From contig JANODG010000220.1 of the NCBI GenBank assembly GCA_031412575.1, forward strand, positions 1-24,149: DNA of 24,149 bases, in the 5' to 3' direction. The position numbers were made by a program, and so were the translations under genes. The stretch is from JAMLIO01 sp031412575 (lineage in GTDB: Bacteria > Bdellovibrionota > Bdellovibrionia > Bdellovibrionales > UBA1609). The notes beneath the pieces are model-generated. The model was not told the origin of the DNA and ran no database searches. It saw only the letters and a list, made by a program, of their open reading frames with translations. Of the stretch, positions 15,666-23,853 are shown piece after piece (the stretch's first letter is position 1; each line of letters begins with the position of its first letter).

Positions 15666-15691
15666 GTCTTCTTGCAACCTCGGAGGCCAAA

Positions 15692-16636
15692 GTGAGATCA
15701 TTAAAAATCGTAAGTCCCAACAATACCTCAGTTTCTGAAAATAAAAGCTGGGTCACACATCTAAATTTAGCAAATTTCAACAAGGGAAGGCTCGACCCAA
15801 AATTACCCATGGCTTCGTGGCGCGAGGAATTTTTACTCGAAAATATTTTTAGAAAATTAGAAATTGAAATGCTTCAGCAAGAAATTAAAGCCGTAGAACC
15901 TTTGCTTGATGAATTAAAAATGCCTGATCAATACTCTAACGCCGAAGAATTTATTTATTGGTTTGAGTCCTTAAAAGAAAACGGTCCCGGCCAAAATGAT
16001 GTTCTATTTGAATACTTAGAACACGATGCGGATATTGATGAAATGAAATGGTTCATCCAACAAGAAGTCGCAGGCGAAGCTGGATTTGATGATTTAGCAG
16101 CGTTGACGCAGATCAAACTTCCTACGCAGGCCAAATTAGAAGTCGCAAGAAATTATTGGGACGAGATGGGACGTGGGCAAGAACGCGCCATGCATGGACC
16201 GATGCTTTCACGCTTAGCCGAAGAGTTAGAATTAGAAGCTTCGCCTGTAGAAGATATCGTTCCCGAATCTTTAGCCCTAGCTAACGTCTTAGTGGGATTT
16301 GCGATGAATCGATCATACGCTTATCAGTCCATTGGCGCTTTAGGAATTGTTGAGCTGACTGCCCCGGGTCGCGCAGTGAAAGTGGCTGCCGGTCTTAAAC
16401 GTTTAGGTTTAAGCGCTGAAGCTCAACGCTATTATCTTTTACATTCAACCATCGACATCAAACATTCTACAGATTGGAATCGTGAAGTGATTGCCCCATT
16501 AATAAAGGAAAATCCAGATCTGGCGCGACCGATTGCTGAGGGTGCGCTTGTAAGGCTTGAAGCGGGGGCTCGTTGCTTTCGTCGATATCGAAATAAATTA
16601 AAAGTCGGGAGAACTAATGCGTATAGTATCCTTTAA
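15692..16636 (+). CDS. Haem-oxygenase-like diiron protein (iron-containing redox enzyme family)
   Basis: A 314-residue, mostly helical protein of the haem-oxygenase-like diiron (HDO, Haem_oxygenas_2) group. Likely iron ligands are E158 and H168 (in EMGRGQERAMH), E221 (in GALGIVELTAPGR), and H251, D255 and H258 (in LLHSTIDIKH). An earlier E125 or H111 may also contribute. Known relatives use iron and oxygen for N-oxygenation (SznF, which acts on methylated arginine), oxidative C-C cleavage (UndA, BesC) and similar reactions; the reaction here is unknown. It starts at GTG 15692 with GGAGG five bases upstream. It leads the operon and overlaps the synthetase gene by 20 bases, so its function probably belongs with it. 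Confidence 0.85.
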   Translation: MRSLKIVSPNNTSVSENKSWVTHLNLANFNKGRLDPKLPMASWREEFLLENIFRKLEIEMLQQEIKAVEPLLDELKMPDQYSNAEEFIYWFESLKENGPGQNDVLFEYLEHDADIDEMKWFIQQEVAGEAGFDDLAALTQIKLPTQAKLEVARNYWDEMGRGQERAMHGPMLSRLAEELELEASPVEDIVPESLALANVLVGFAMNRSYAYQSIGALGIVELTAPGRAVKVAAGLKRLGLSAEAQRYYLLHSTIDIKHSTDWNREVIAPLIKENPDLARPIAEGALVRLEAGARCFRRYRNKLKVGRTNAYSIL

Positions 16637-19382
16637 AACATCAAACGGACCAAATTTATTCCATCGTTTGCCAATCCTTACGATGAAGATCGATTTAAAA
16701 AACTGGGCAGATCTATCCAGTCAAAAAATCCCAAACTTCACCGACAACTTACTTGCAATGTTGCCTGGCCTTTATAATCACAGATGTTCTCCGGGTCACG
16801 TTGGCGGGTTCGTTGAACGTTTGAGGCGCGGCACGTACATGGCGCATATTATCGAACACATAGCCCTTGAACTTAGCGGCCAAGTTGGTCAGGCAATCAC
16901 TTTCGGTAAAACAGTTTACGCTGGTCGACATGGACTTTACACAATTGCTGTTAGATTTGATCACGAAGAGGCCATGAAGGAATGTCTTCGAATTGCAACT
17001 GATCTCGCTGAAGCCTGCGCCGAAAGTTTAGAGTTCGATTTACCAGAACGTATGAAATCCGCCATCGCTAAAAGTAAAGTTGGATTACTTGGTCCTAGCG
17101 GACAGGCGATCATCGATGCCGCAAAAAAGAAGAACATACCTTGGCGGCGTATCGGTACAAATAGTCTGATTGAACTTGGCTACGGTAAAAACATGAAGCG
17201 CGTTCAAACGGCCGTCACAACCCAAACAAGTTTAATTTCAAAAGAGCTTGCACAAAATAAAGAGTTAACAAAAAGTTTACTGAAGGAAAACTTTTTGCCC
17301 GTTCCTGAAGGACAGTCTGTTACTGACATTAAAAATTTAAAAGATGCTCTGAAAAATTTCAAGCCCCCATATGTGATTAAGCCCTTAGATGGAAATCACG
17401 GGAAAGGCGTAAGTTTAAATATAAATAATTTAAATGAAGCCGAGGCTGCTTTTCACTTAGCTAAAGAATTTTCATCCGAAGTTTTAGTCGAAGAGATGTG
17501 CCAAGGGCTTGACTATAGAATTTTAGTTGTTGATGGCAAAGTCGCGGCTGCAGCCCAATGCAATCCTCCGAAAGTTTTTGGCAATGGAGTTAAAACTATT
17601 TCTGAACTGATTAACGACATCAACCAAGACCCTCTTCGTGGTGAAGGTCACAGTAGTATTCTGACCACCATTGAACCCGATGCGGTGATGAAGGCTTATT
17701 TGGCTAAACAAAACTTAAATTTAAATTCTGTTTTAGCCTTAGGTCAAAATGTAAAGCTTCGTGAAAATGCAAACCTCTCTAGTGGTGGAACTGCGATTGA
17801 TGTCACAAGGAGTGTTCACAAAAGTGTGCAAACTATTTGCGAGCGCGCTGCACGCATCATTGGTCTTGATGTTTGTGGAATTGATTTGATTTGTAAAGAT
17901 ATATCCAATCCTGCAGAATCTATCAAAATTATCGAAATCAACGCAGGCCCTGGATTAAGAATGCATTTAGCGCCAAGCCAAGGGGAAGCCCAACCTGTAG
18001 GTGAAAAAATAGTAGAAATGCTATACCCAAAAAATGGTAATGGACGTATTCCGATTTTATCTGTGACAGGCACTAATGGAAAAACTTCTGTCACACGAAT
18101 GCTTCATAAAATTTTTATTCAAGATAAAAAAGTGGCAGGTATGACAACATCGGACGGCATTTGGATCGGCAATGAGAAAGTTTTTTCCGGGGACACTACT
18201 GGCCCCCAATCTAGCCAAATCGTTTTGTCGGATCCAAAAGTGGATGTTGCAGTTCTTGAAATAGCACGTGGTGGTTTAATGCGCTCGGGTTTAGCTTATG
18301 ATTGGTCAGACGTATCTGTGGTCACTAATATTGCGGCTGACCACATTGGACAAGACGGGATTGAATCCCTTCAAGATATTGCTAAAATAAAATCTTTGGT
18401 TGCTGAACGTGTCCGTGAAGGTGGGACACTAGTTCTAAATGCTGATGATAAAAATGTTTTGGCGATGGCAGAGCTTCCAAGAGTTCGAAAGCAAAATCCG
18501 CATATTTTTTTATACTCAGTGCAATCCCTAAATCCTTTGCTCGTGGATCATATAGATAACGGGGGATCGGCCTGTTGGGTTGATCAAAATATGATTTATT
18601 TACATTTAGACGGTCGACATCATAAGGCAAATCACTTCAGTCGAAGAAGTAAATATTTGTATCAGGATCATTATTATCACAGTCCCTATGAGGCTCAAAA
18701 AATCTGTTTAGGTTCGGTCAGTTCTATACCATCAACAGTCGGTGGACTTGCCGAAGTGCAAGTGTCCAATGTGCTGGCTGCGATTTCGGCCGCTATTGCA
18801 GCAAATGTGGAGATCGAAACTATAATGGAGGGCTTACGTGCCTTGGTGCCTGCCCAAGAAAATTTAGGTCGCTTAAATCTTTATAAACTTCGCGACGCCT
18901 ATGTGCTTTTAGATTATGGACATAATGAACCGGCTTATGCAGCCATGGGAAAAGCTTTGTCTAAACTTAAAGGTTACAAAAAAGTAGCCATTGTGGGATT
19001 ACCTGGCGATCGCAGTGATGAACTGATTCAAAGTGCTTCGGTAACAATTGCTAATTATTTTGATCACGTGATTGTGAAAGAAGAAAAAGATTTACGTGGG
19101 CGAGTGCCTGGGGTTACGGCGTCTATGATGTGTGACGCGATTTCAAAACAAAATACCAGTTGGGAGATTGTAGAAGACGAAAGTGCGGCACTAGATTGGG
19201 CGATCTCCCATGCAAAGCCAAACACTGTCATCGTTCACTTCTACGAGAAATTCACCACCGCATTGTCGACACTTTTAAAGTACGACCCTAAGGCGGTCTA
19301 TAAATTCGAAGCTTTAGATTTAACAAGTATGGAAACGGCAGAAAGAAAAAATAAAAATTTTTGGACTGCCAACTATGCTTAA
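16617..19382 (+). CDS. cphA: Cyanophycin synthetase homologue
   Basis: A 921-residue CphA homologue with all three regions. The N-terminal domain (1-160) has MRIVSFKTSNGPNLF, PGLYNHRCSPGHVGGF and GTYMAHIIEHIALEL. The ATP-grasp domain (about 165-475) has YVIKPLDGNHGKGVSLN and EINAGPGLRMHLAPSQG. The Mur-ligase-like domain (about 475-895) has the P-loop TGTNGKT (484-490, Lys489), NADD, LLDYGHNEPAY and EEKDLRGRVPG. CphA1 builds an Asp backbone with Arg side chains using two ATP sites, both apparently intact. It is somewhat longer than typical CphA1 (about 870-900), with a His/Tyr-rich insertion near 663-695. ATG 16617 has GGGAG five bases upstream. The true amino acid specificity is not visible. 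Confidence 0.93.
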   Translation: MRIVSFKTSNGPNLFHRLPILTMKIDLKNWADLSSQKIPNFTDNLLAMLPGLYNHRCSPGHVGGFVERLRRGTYMAHIIEHIALELSGQVGQAITFGKTVYAGRHGLYTIAVRFDHEEAMKECLRIATDLAEACAESLEFDLPERMKSAIAKSKVGLLGPSGQAIIDAAKKKNIPWRRIGTNSLIELGYGKNMKRVQTAVTTQTSLISKELAQNKELTKSLLKENFLPVPEGQSVTDIKNLKDALKNFKPPYVIKPLDGNHGKGVSLNINNLNEAEAAFHLAKEFSSEVLVEEMCQGLDYRILVVDGKVAAAAQCNPPKVFGNGVKTISELINDINQDPLRGEGHSSILTTIEPDAVMKAYLAKQNLNLNSVLALGQNVKLRENANLSSGGTAIDVTRSVHKSVQTICERAARIIGLDVCGIDLICKDISNPAESIKIIEINAGPGLRMHLAPSQGEAQPVGEKIVEMLYPKNGNGRIPILSVTGTNGKTSVTRMLHKIFIQDKKVAGMTTSDGIWIGNEKVFSGDTTGPQSSQIVLSDPKVDVAVLEIARGGLMRSGLAYDWSDVSVVTNIAADHIGQDGIESLQDIAKIKSLVAERVREGGTLVLNADDKNVLAMAELPRVRKQNPHIFLYSVQSLNPLLVDHIDNGGSACWVDQNMIYLHLDGRHHKANHFSRRSKYLYQDHYYHSPYEAQKICLGSVSSIPSTVGGLAEVQVSNVLAAISAAIAANVEIETIMEGLRALVPAQENLGRLNLYKLRDAYVLLDYGHNEPAYAAMGKALSKLKGYKKVAIVGLPGDRSDELIQSASVTIANYFDHVIVKEEKDLRGRVPGVTASMMCDAISKQNTSWEIVEDESAALDWAISHAKPNTVIVHFYEKFTTALSTLLKYDPKAVYKFEALDLTSMETAERKNKNFWTANYA

Positions 19383-20520
19383 AAAACTTCGGGGTGGAAA
19401 AGTTTATAATAATCGCCGCTGGATTAAAATGGATGTTATGCTCGCGGCTTCAAAAATTTTAGGCTTTGAAAATGTTACGAACGTAACGGAAGATTCAAAC
19501 GTTTCAAAAAAAATTCAAGTTCTTGACTGCGAAAATGCGTTTGTTGTTCCAGGATTTATAGACTCGCAGGCGTGTTTAGTTGGTGGAAGTGGTGAAGAGG
19601 GATTTCTAAGTCAACCACCCAGAATCACCGTTGAAGAGTGCATCGCAGGAGGTATCACAACCACTATTGGATGTATTGGTGTGGACACAATGACACGGAC
19701 CATGTCAAATTTATTTGCCGCAGTTCGTGCGTTTAAGGAAGCAGGAATGTCGGCATATGCGTATTCGGGTGGTTATGAAATTCCACCAAGTACACTGACT
19801 GGCAATTTACGAAGTGATATTTTTTATGTGGATGAAATCATAGGTGCCGGTGAAATTTCAATTGCAGATCGTAGGGCGCCAGAACCAAGTGATGATGCTC
19901 TTGCTAGAGTTGTGATCGATGCTTACACCGCAGGTCTTATGACAAAAAAAGCAGGTGTTACACGAATACATGTGGGTGGTGGTAAAAGGCGGCTTGCGAC
20001 TTTACGTGAAATGATGTCGATGCACGAAATTATACCTGAAAGTTTATATATTACTCATTTGGATAGATCCAACAGGCTGATGGACGAAGGAATATCCATG
20101 GCTAAAAAAGGGTGTTTCGTGGATTTCGACATCAGAGAAAAAAAACTTTCAAAATCATACTTAAGATACGTTGCAAAAAAAGGCCCTAAACATCGTTTGT
20201 CATTTTCATCAGACGCTGGCGTTTGTAGCCCAACTCTTTTATGGCAAGAAATTCGAAAGTGTGTCGTCGAACATAAAATTCCCTTAGAACATTTATTGGG
20301 ACACGTAACTCAAGTTCCTGCAAAGGCCCTAAAGTTACCCCATAAAGGTAAGCTTGGTGTTGGCATGGACGCAGATATTGTAGTTATTGATCAAAAGACT
20401 TATGAAATTCGTCATGTGATAGCCAACGGAATTTTGTTTTTTGAAGATTACAAATTTCTAAACTTGGAACAACCATTTAAGGTTGATAGAAAAGCGGATT
20501 GGTATGGCTATAAAATCTAA
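19375..20520 (+). CDS. iadA: Isoaspartyl dipeptidase homologue with altered metal site
   Basis: A 381-residue amidohydrolase matching beta-aspartyl dipeptidase (IadA), which splits beta-Asp-Arg dipeptides left by cyanophycinase. Kept residues, compared with E. coli IadA from memory: E in GGSGEEG, Y134, R167, H199, H228, R231 and D280. Changed residues: the strand-1 HxH metal motif in PGFID-x-HxH is Q65-A-C67, and the bridging carboxylated Lys is E160. That leaves a plausible single-metal (beta) site, the arrangement described for E. coli NagA. It may still be active with one metal, or have a changed function. The gene starts eight bases inside the synthetase gene with no real ribosome site, so translation is probably coupled. 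Confidence 0.88.
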   Translation: MLKKLRGGKVYNNRRWIKMDVMLAASKILGFENVTNVTEDSNVSKKIQVLDCENAFVVPGFIDSQACLVGGSGEEGFLSQPPRITVEECIAGGITTTIGCIGVDTMTRTMSNLFAAVRAFKEAGMSAYAYSGGYEIPPSTLTGNLRSDIFYVDEIIGAGEISIADRRAPEPSDDALARVVIDAYTAGLMTKKAGVTRIHVGGGKRRLATLREMMSMHEIIPESLYITHLDRSNRLMDEGISMAKKGCFVDFDIREKKLSKSYLRYVAKKGPKHRLSFSSDAGVCSPTLLWQEIRKCVVEHKIPLEHLLGHVTQVPAKALKLPHKGKLGVGMDADIVVIDQKTYEIRHVIANGILFFEDYKFLNLEQPFKVDRKADWYGYKI

Positions 20521-21364
20521 AACAAAATTAACACCAAAAACAAAACGGATTTCACATTCAAAAAAAATTAAAACTGATAGCGGAACACTTTTTATAATTG
20601 GTGGCAGAGAAGACAAAACCGGTTCCATGGAAATATTAAAAGAGCTGGCCCGAATCACTGAAGATAAAAAAATGGTGATAGCGACTTTGGCTAGTGCGAT
20701 TCCCCATGAAATCTGGCCAATTTATAAAAGTATTTTCGAAGGTCTTGGTGTTAAAAACATCGAACACTTTTATATCACTCAGCATGAAGAAGCCCGACTG
20801 CCAGAAAATTTAGAAATTTTTAAAGACGCCCATGTTGTATTTTTCACAGGTGGTGATCAATTAAAAATCACAACAAAAATTGGTGGCACCCAAGTCTTTG
20901 ACCGCATTTTGGAAATTTATGAACAGGGTGGGGTACTAGTTGGCACTTCAGCGGGCGCGGCTATGATGGGAAGCACCATGTTGATTGGTGGCGAAGGGTC
21001 TGAATCTCACAAAGTCGGACGTTGGAAAATGGCCCCAGGATTAGGCTTCGCAAAAGACATAATCATCGACCAGCACTTTGCCCAGCGGGGAAGAATCGGA
21101 AGATTGCTTGGGGCTGTGTCTATGAACCCTGGTGTTTTAGGAATAGGTATCGACGAAGATACCGCCATCATTATGAAGGACAATGCATTTAAAGTGGTAG
21201 GAACTAATGCCGTTTACATTGTCGATGGCCGAAGAATCACTTACACCAACATCACCGAATCCAGCGCAGAAAAAACTATGTCCATGCACGGGGCAAAGCT
21301 TCACCTTCTTGCAAATGGGGAATGCTTTAATACCGAGACCCGGATTCCATACCGAAAAATCTAA
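20504..21364 (+). CDS. cphB: Cyanophycinase (peptidase family S51)
   Basis: A 286-residue cyanophycinase-type serine hydrolase. It cuts the beta-Asp-Arg polymer into dipeptides, acting from the chain end. The nucleophile elbow is GTSAG with Ser149. H191 in DQHFAQRGRIGRL and E218 in GIDEDTA match the rest of the catalytic triad as described for Synechocystis CphB. GGDQ at 116-119 and the SAGAAMM region are typical. There is no signal peptide; a Lys-rich tail of about 24 residues precedes the domain, so the enzyme is cytoplasmic. I start at ATG 20504; a TTG at 20483 has its AAGG directly against it. It overlaps the dipeptidase gene by 17 bases and is the last gene of the operon. Confidence 0.93.
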   Translation: MAIKSKTKLTPKTKRISHSKKIKTDSGTLFIIGGREDKTGSMEILKELARITEDKKMVIATLASAIPHEIWPIYKSIFEGLGVKNIEHFYITQHEEARLPENLEIFKDAHVVFFTGGDQLKITTKIGGTQVFDRILEIYEQGGVLVGTSAGAAMMGSTMLIGGEGSESHKVGRWKMAPGLGFAKDIIIDQHFAQRGRIGRLLGAVSMNPGVLGIGIDEDTAIIMKDNAFKVVGTNAVYIVDGRRITYTNITESSAEKTMSMHGAKLHLLANGECFNTETRIPYRKI

Positions 21365-21395
21365 AAAGCTTACATTATTCAGATTAAGTTTTTTT
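21363..21395. terminator. Weak AT-rich hairpin between converging genes
   Basis: AAAAA-(G)-CTTA at 21363-21372 pairs with TAAG-TTTTT at 21385-21393 around a 12-base loop, with T and A runs on the outer sides. It overlaps the cyanophycinase stop and faces the YaiI-family gene from the other side. The stem has only two G-C pairs at most, so its strength is doubtful. Confidence 0.35.
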
Positions 21396-21438
21396 ATATT
21401 CGAAGAAACGCCTATTACATCTTTAAAGTATTCATTGA

Positions 21439-21897
21439 TTAAGATGGATACTGACGTTTAATCTTTTGTATGACTTGATCCAATGTCGATAAATATTTAG
21501 AGCGATCTATTTTTGTCATAGCGCTGGGTCCTGTTCCAGTTTGCCCAAGTTGTCTTAAATGCTCTGACAATTCGCGTCCGCTTAAAGCACTTCCAATATT
21601 ATCTTCAGTAAATTCATAACCTTTAGGGCTTATTGTATGAACTTTTTTTTCAACACAACGGCCTGCCAAAAGTAAATCAGAGGTAATGACAATGTCACCT
21701 GGTTCGGATTGTTCAACGATCCAATCATCAGCAGCATCAAAAGAACCTTCGACGCATTCCATATGGATACGATCATTCATCGGAACTTTTAGATACTGAT
21801 TGGCAACAAGGTAAACGGAAAGTTTATATCTGTCAGACACTTTATAGGTTTCGTCTTTAACAGGACATGCATCTGCATCAATAAATATTTTTAACAT
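21439..21897 (-). CDS. YaiI/YqxD family protein (UPF0178, DUF188)
   Basis: A 152-residue protein of the YaiI/YqxD group, full length. The N-terminus FIDADACPVKDE, the VANQYLKVP segment, the DIVITSDLLLAGRCVEKK block and the C-terminal LSEHLRQLGQTGTGPSAMTKIDRSKYLSTLDQVI are all standard. The clustered Asp residues (FIDADACP, DAADDWI, ITSDLLLA) suggest a PIN-like, possibly metal-dependent nuclease fold; no activity is firmly known. It lies 27 bases downstream of the metallophosphoesterase gene on the same strand and is probably the last gene of that operon. Confidence 0.92.
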   Translation of the reverse strand: MLKIFIDADACPVKDETYKVSDRYKLSVYLVANQYLKVPMNDRIHMECVEGSFDAADDWIVEQSEPGDIVITSDLLLAGRCVEKKVHTISPKGYEFTEDNIGSALSGRELSEHLRQLGQTGTGPSAMTKIDRSKYLSTLDQVIQKIKRQYPS

Positions 21898-21924
21898 AAG
21901 TTAGATATTACTCCACTAAATAAA

Positions 21925-22749
21925 TTATAAGGCTTCCCAGCCATTAACTGGGGATCGTGTAAAACTGTGTGTAGATTTTTTTACGAATTTCTTATCAGCC
22001 TGTTGATCAAAACGTGTCACAGATAACTTCGGAGTGTCGTTTGTGTCGACTTCAATTAAGTTAAATGAATTTGGCGCTTTCTTTCGGGTTCTCCATGACA
22101 GACATGTTCCTGCAACACTTATGATGATTTGACGTTTAGCTTCGGGATAACGCCCAGCTGAAAGTGTCGTGAAAGGATCGTGAATATGACCACCGACAAC
22201 TAAGTCTACTTCGTTTTGGGACAGAAGATTCATTACCTCATTGCGATTTTTTAAAAGGTTTTTTTCATCCTGTGGTTTCGAACAATCAACTGGATGATGA
22301 AAAGCCACGATGTGCACTTTGGCTCTATTGATTTTTTCATGCAGGCGTTTTTCTGTACGTGCTAAATTTAAACTTCCTTGAACATGTCGCCAGCGACTTG
22401 TTGAATTTAGTCCCGTAATGACGATGTCTTCATGGACATAATCTTTTTCAGTTCGATATTTAAAGAATTTTTTAAATCCTCGATAAGGATCAAAAAGTCG
22501 AACAAAAATATTTAGTAATGGAATATCATGATTTCCCGGAACACAAATAGTTGGTATTGGTTTTAAGAAATCAACAAAAGCATGGGCTTCTTTAAATTGT
22601 GCAGCAGTTGCACGCTGGGTGATGTCTCCGGTTAATAAAATCAAATCGGGGTTTAATTCTTTTAAGGTTTCAAGTAAACCTTCCTTAACACCAGGTAAAA
22701 TGGTTCCAAAGTGTGAATCCGATAATTGAGCAATCCGAAGTTGACTCAT
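21925..22749 (-). CDS. Calcineurin-like metallophosphoesterase
   Basis: A 274-residue metallophosphoesterase with the complete two-metal set: D11 and H13 in SDSHF, D42 in GDIT, N73-H74 in GNHD, H151-H152 in AFHHPVD, and H188 and H190 in GGHIH. It has no signal peptide, so it is cytoplasmic. The layout resembles CpdA-type phosphodiesterases, which hydrolyse cyclic nucleotides, but related enzymes act on lipid head groups or other phosphoesters. Its ATG overlaps the TGA of the lipid kinase gene as ATGA, so the two are translated together. That makes a phospholipid-linked substrate worth considering, as inference only. Confidence 0.92.
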   Translation of the reverse strand: MSQLRIAQLSDSHFGTILPGVKEGLLETLKELNPDLILLTGDITQRATAAQFKEAHAFVDFLKPIPTICVPGNHDIPLLNIFVRLFDPYRGFKKFFKYRTEKDYVHEDIVITGLNSTSRWRHVQGSLNLARTEKRLHEKINRAKVHIVAFHHPVDCSKPQDEKNLLKNRNEVMNLLSQNEVDLVVGGHIHDPFTTLSAGRYPEAKRQIIISVAGTCLSWRTRKKAPNSFNLIEVDTNDTPKLSVTRFDQQADKKFVKKSTHSFTRSPVNGWEAL

Positions 22750-23657
22750 ACGGTTGGCTCTGAAGGTAAAACTAAATTTAATGCGCCTTTTAAGGCTTTT
22801 ATTTTCAAAGGGGTTTCAGTAAAAATCATTTCACCATCGAGGGCCACGAACATTTTTGATTTTTTGGTGTAAATGGTCATTTCGTCCGAACAGAAAGAAT
22901 CTAGTTTTTTTTCGTCATCTAAAGTTTTAAAAATGCCTCGCAACAGTATTCTTAAGGTTTCAAGCTTCGTTACTGGTTTAACAATTAAGACCGCTAGCAT
23001 TCCAAACTTCATACAGTCACTGACCTTCATGGCCAGATCCCTAAGTTGTAATGAATTATTACCAATGAAAATCATCGGAGTGTAAAGGGATTTAATTTTT
23101 TCTTCAGACATAAAATCCATTCGTAGAAGAAGGTGTCGACTTAGTAAGCTTACGATGGTCGATATAATCACAATCAATCGATTGCGACCAAAGCGACTTG
23201 TTGCTGTCTCACGTTCACGGATGGCTTTCGCGTAAAGACCGAAGCTCGCATTGATTAAAAAAATGTGTTCGTTAACTTGCCCAAGCTGAACAGGTCTTGC
23301 AGTTCCCGTAAGTGCCGTTCGAAAAGCTTCAAGATGGTCTTCTGATATTTTGTGAGTTCGCGCGAAAAAATTAAATGTACCGCAAGGCACTGCTGCAAAT
23401 CTAACTTTTCTATGGGTTGCTGCTTGTGCCACCCCGCGAATAGTTCCATCCCCACCAGCGGCAATAACAACACCACCATCTTTTTCGGCAGCGTCAACGG
23501 CTTTAAGGCTTTGCTCTTCGAAATCTTCGGGACCAGAAATAGGGTAGGTGATTAGTTCGTAACCTAATTCATCACAAATGGACTTTGCGTCTTCGGCAAG
23601 AGTTGAACCTTTTCCTTTTCCTGAATTTTTATTCGCGATCAGATGTGCTCGATTCAT
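22746..23657 (-). CDS. Diacylglycerol-kinase family lipid kinase
   Basis: A 303-residue lipid kinase of the DAGK_cat (DgkB/YegS-like) family. The N-terminal NKNSGKGKG loop, the nucleotide-binding GGDGTIRGVAQA and the PCGTFNFFART segment are present; the last is more often GTxNDFAR or GTxNHFAR, so the residue after Asn has changed to Phe. The C-terminal beta-sandwich domain with KMFVALDGE closes the family pattern. Such enzymes phosphorylate diacylglycerol, sphingoid bases or related lipids at the inner membrane face. I prefer the ATG at 23657, with GTGGG upstream; a GTG at 23666 in frame lacks a ribosome site. It heads an operon with the metallophosphoesterase and the YaiI-family gene. Confidence 0.9.
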   Translation of the reverse strand: MNRAHLIANKNSGKGKGSTLAEDAKSICDELGYELITYPISGPEDFEEQSLKAVDAAEKDGGVVIAAGGDGTIRGVAQAATHRKVRFAAVPCGTFNFFARTHKISEDHLEAFRTALTGTARPVQLGQVNEHIFLINASFGLYAKAIRERETATSRFGRNRLIVIISTIVSLLSRHLLLRMDFMSEEKIKSLYTPMIFIGNNSLQLRDLAMKVSDCMKFGMLAVLIVKPVTKLETLRILLRGIFKTLDDEKKLDSFCSDEMTIYTKKSKMFVALDGEMIFTETPLKIKALKGALNLVLPSEPTV

Positions 23658-23853
23658 GATACCCACTTGTGATTGTGTGAAGGATTCTAAAACTTAGTTT
23701 ACGATTTAATTTTGTTCGTGTCAGGGGGAAACATTCTATGTTTGGTATGATAATTAGCAAAAAAGTTTGCACTAAAAAATAGTTGATGACTTTGGCAATG
23801 TTGATCTATTAATTTTAACTATTGGCTTTTTTTGATTTTTTGGGGAATCGGTT

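Noticed and set aside
15601..15810. Possible 70-residue N-terminal extension of the deiminase-like protein
   Set aside because: It overlaps the divergent HDO gene, which has its own good ribosome site, and the family N-terminus begins at the ATG at 15600, which also has a ribosome site.
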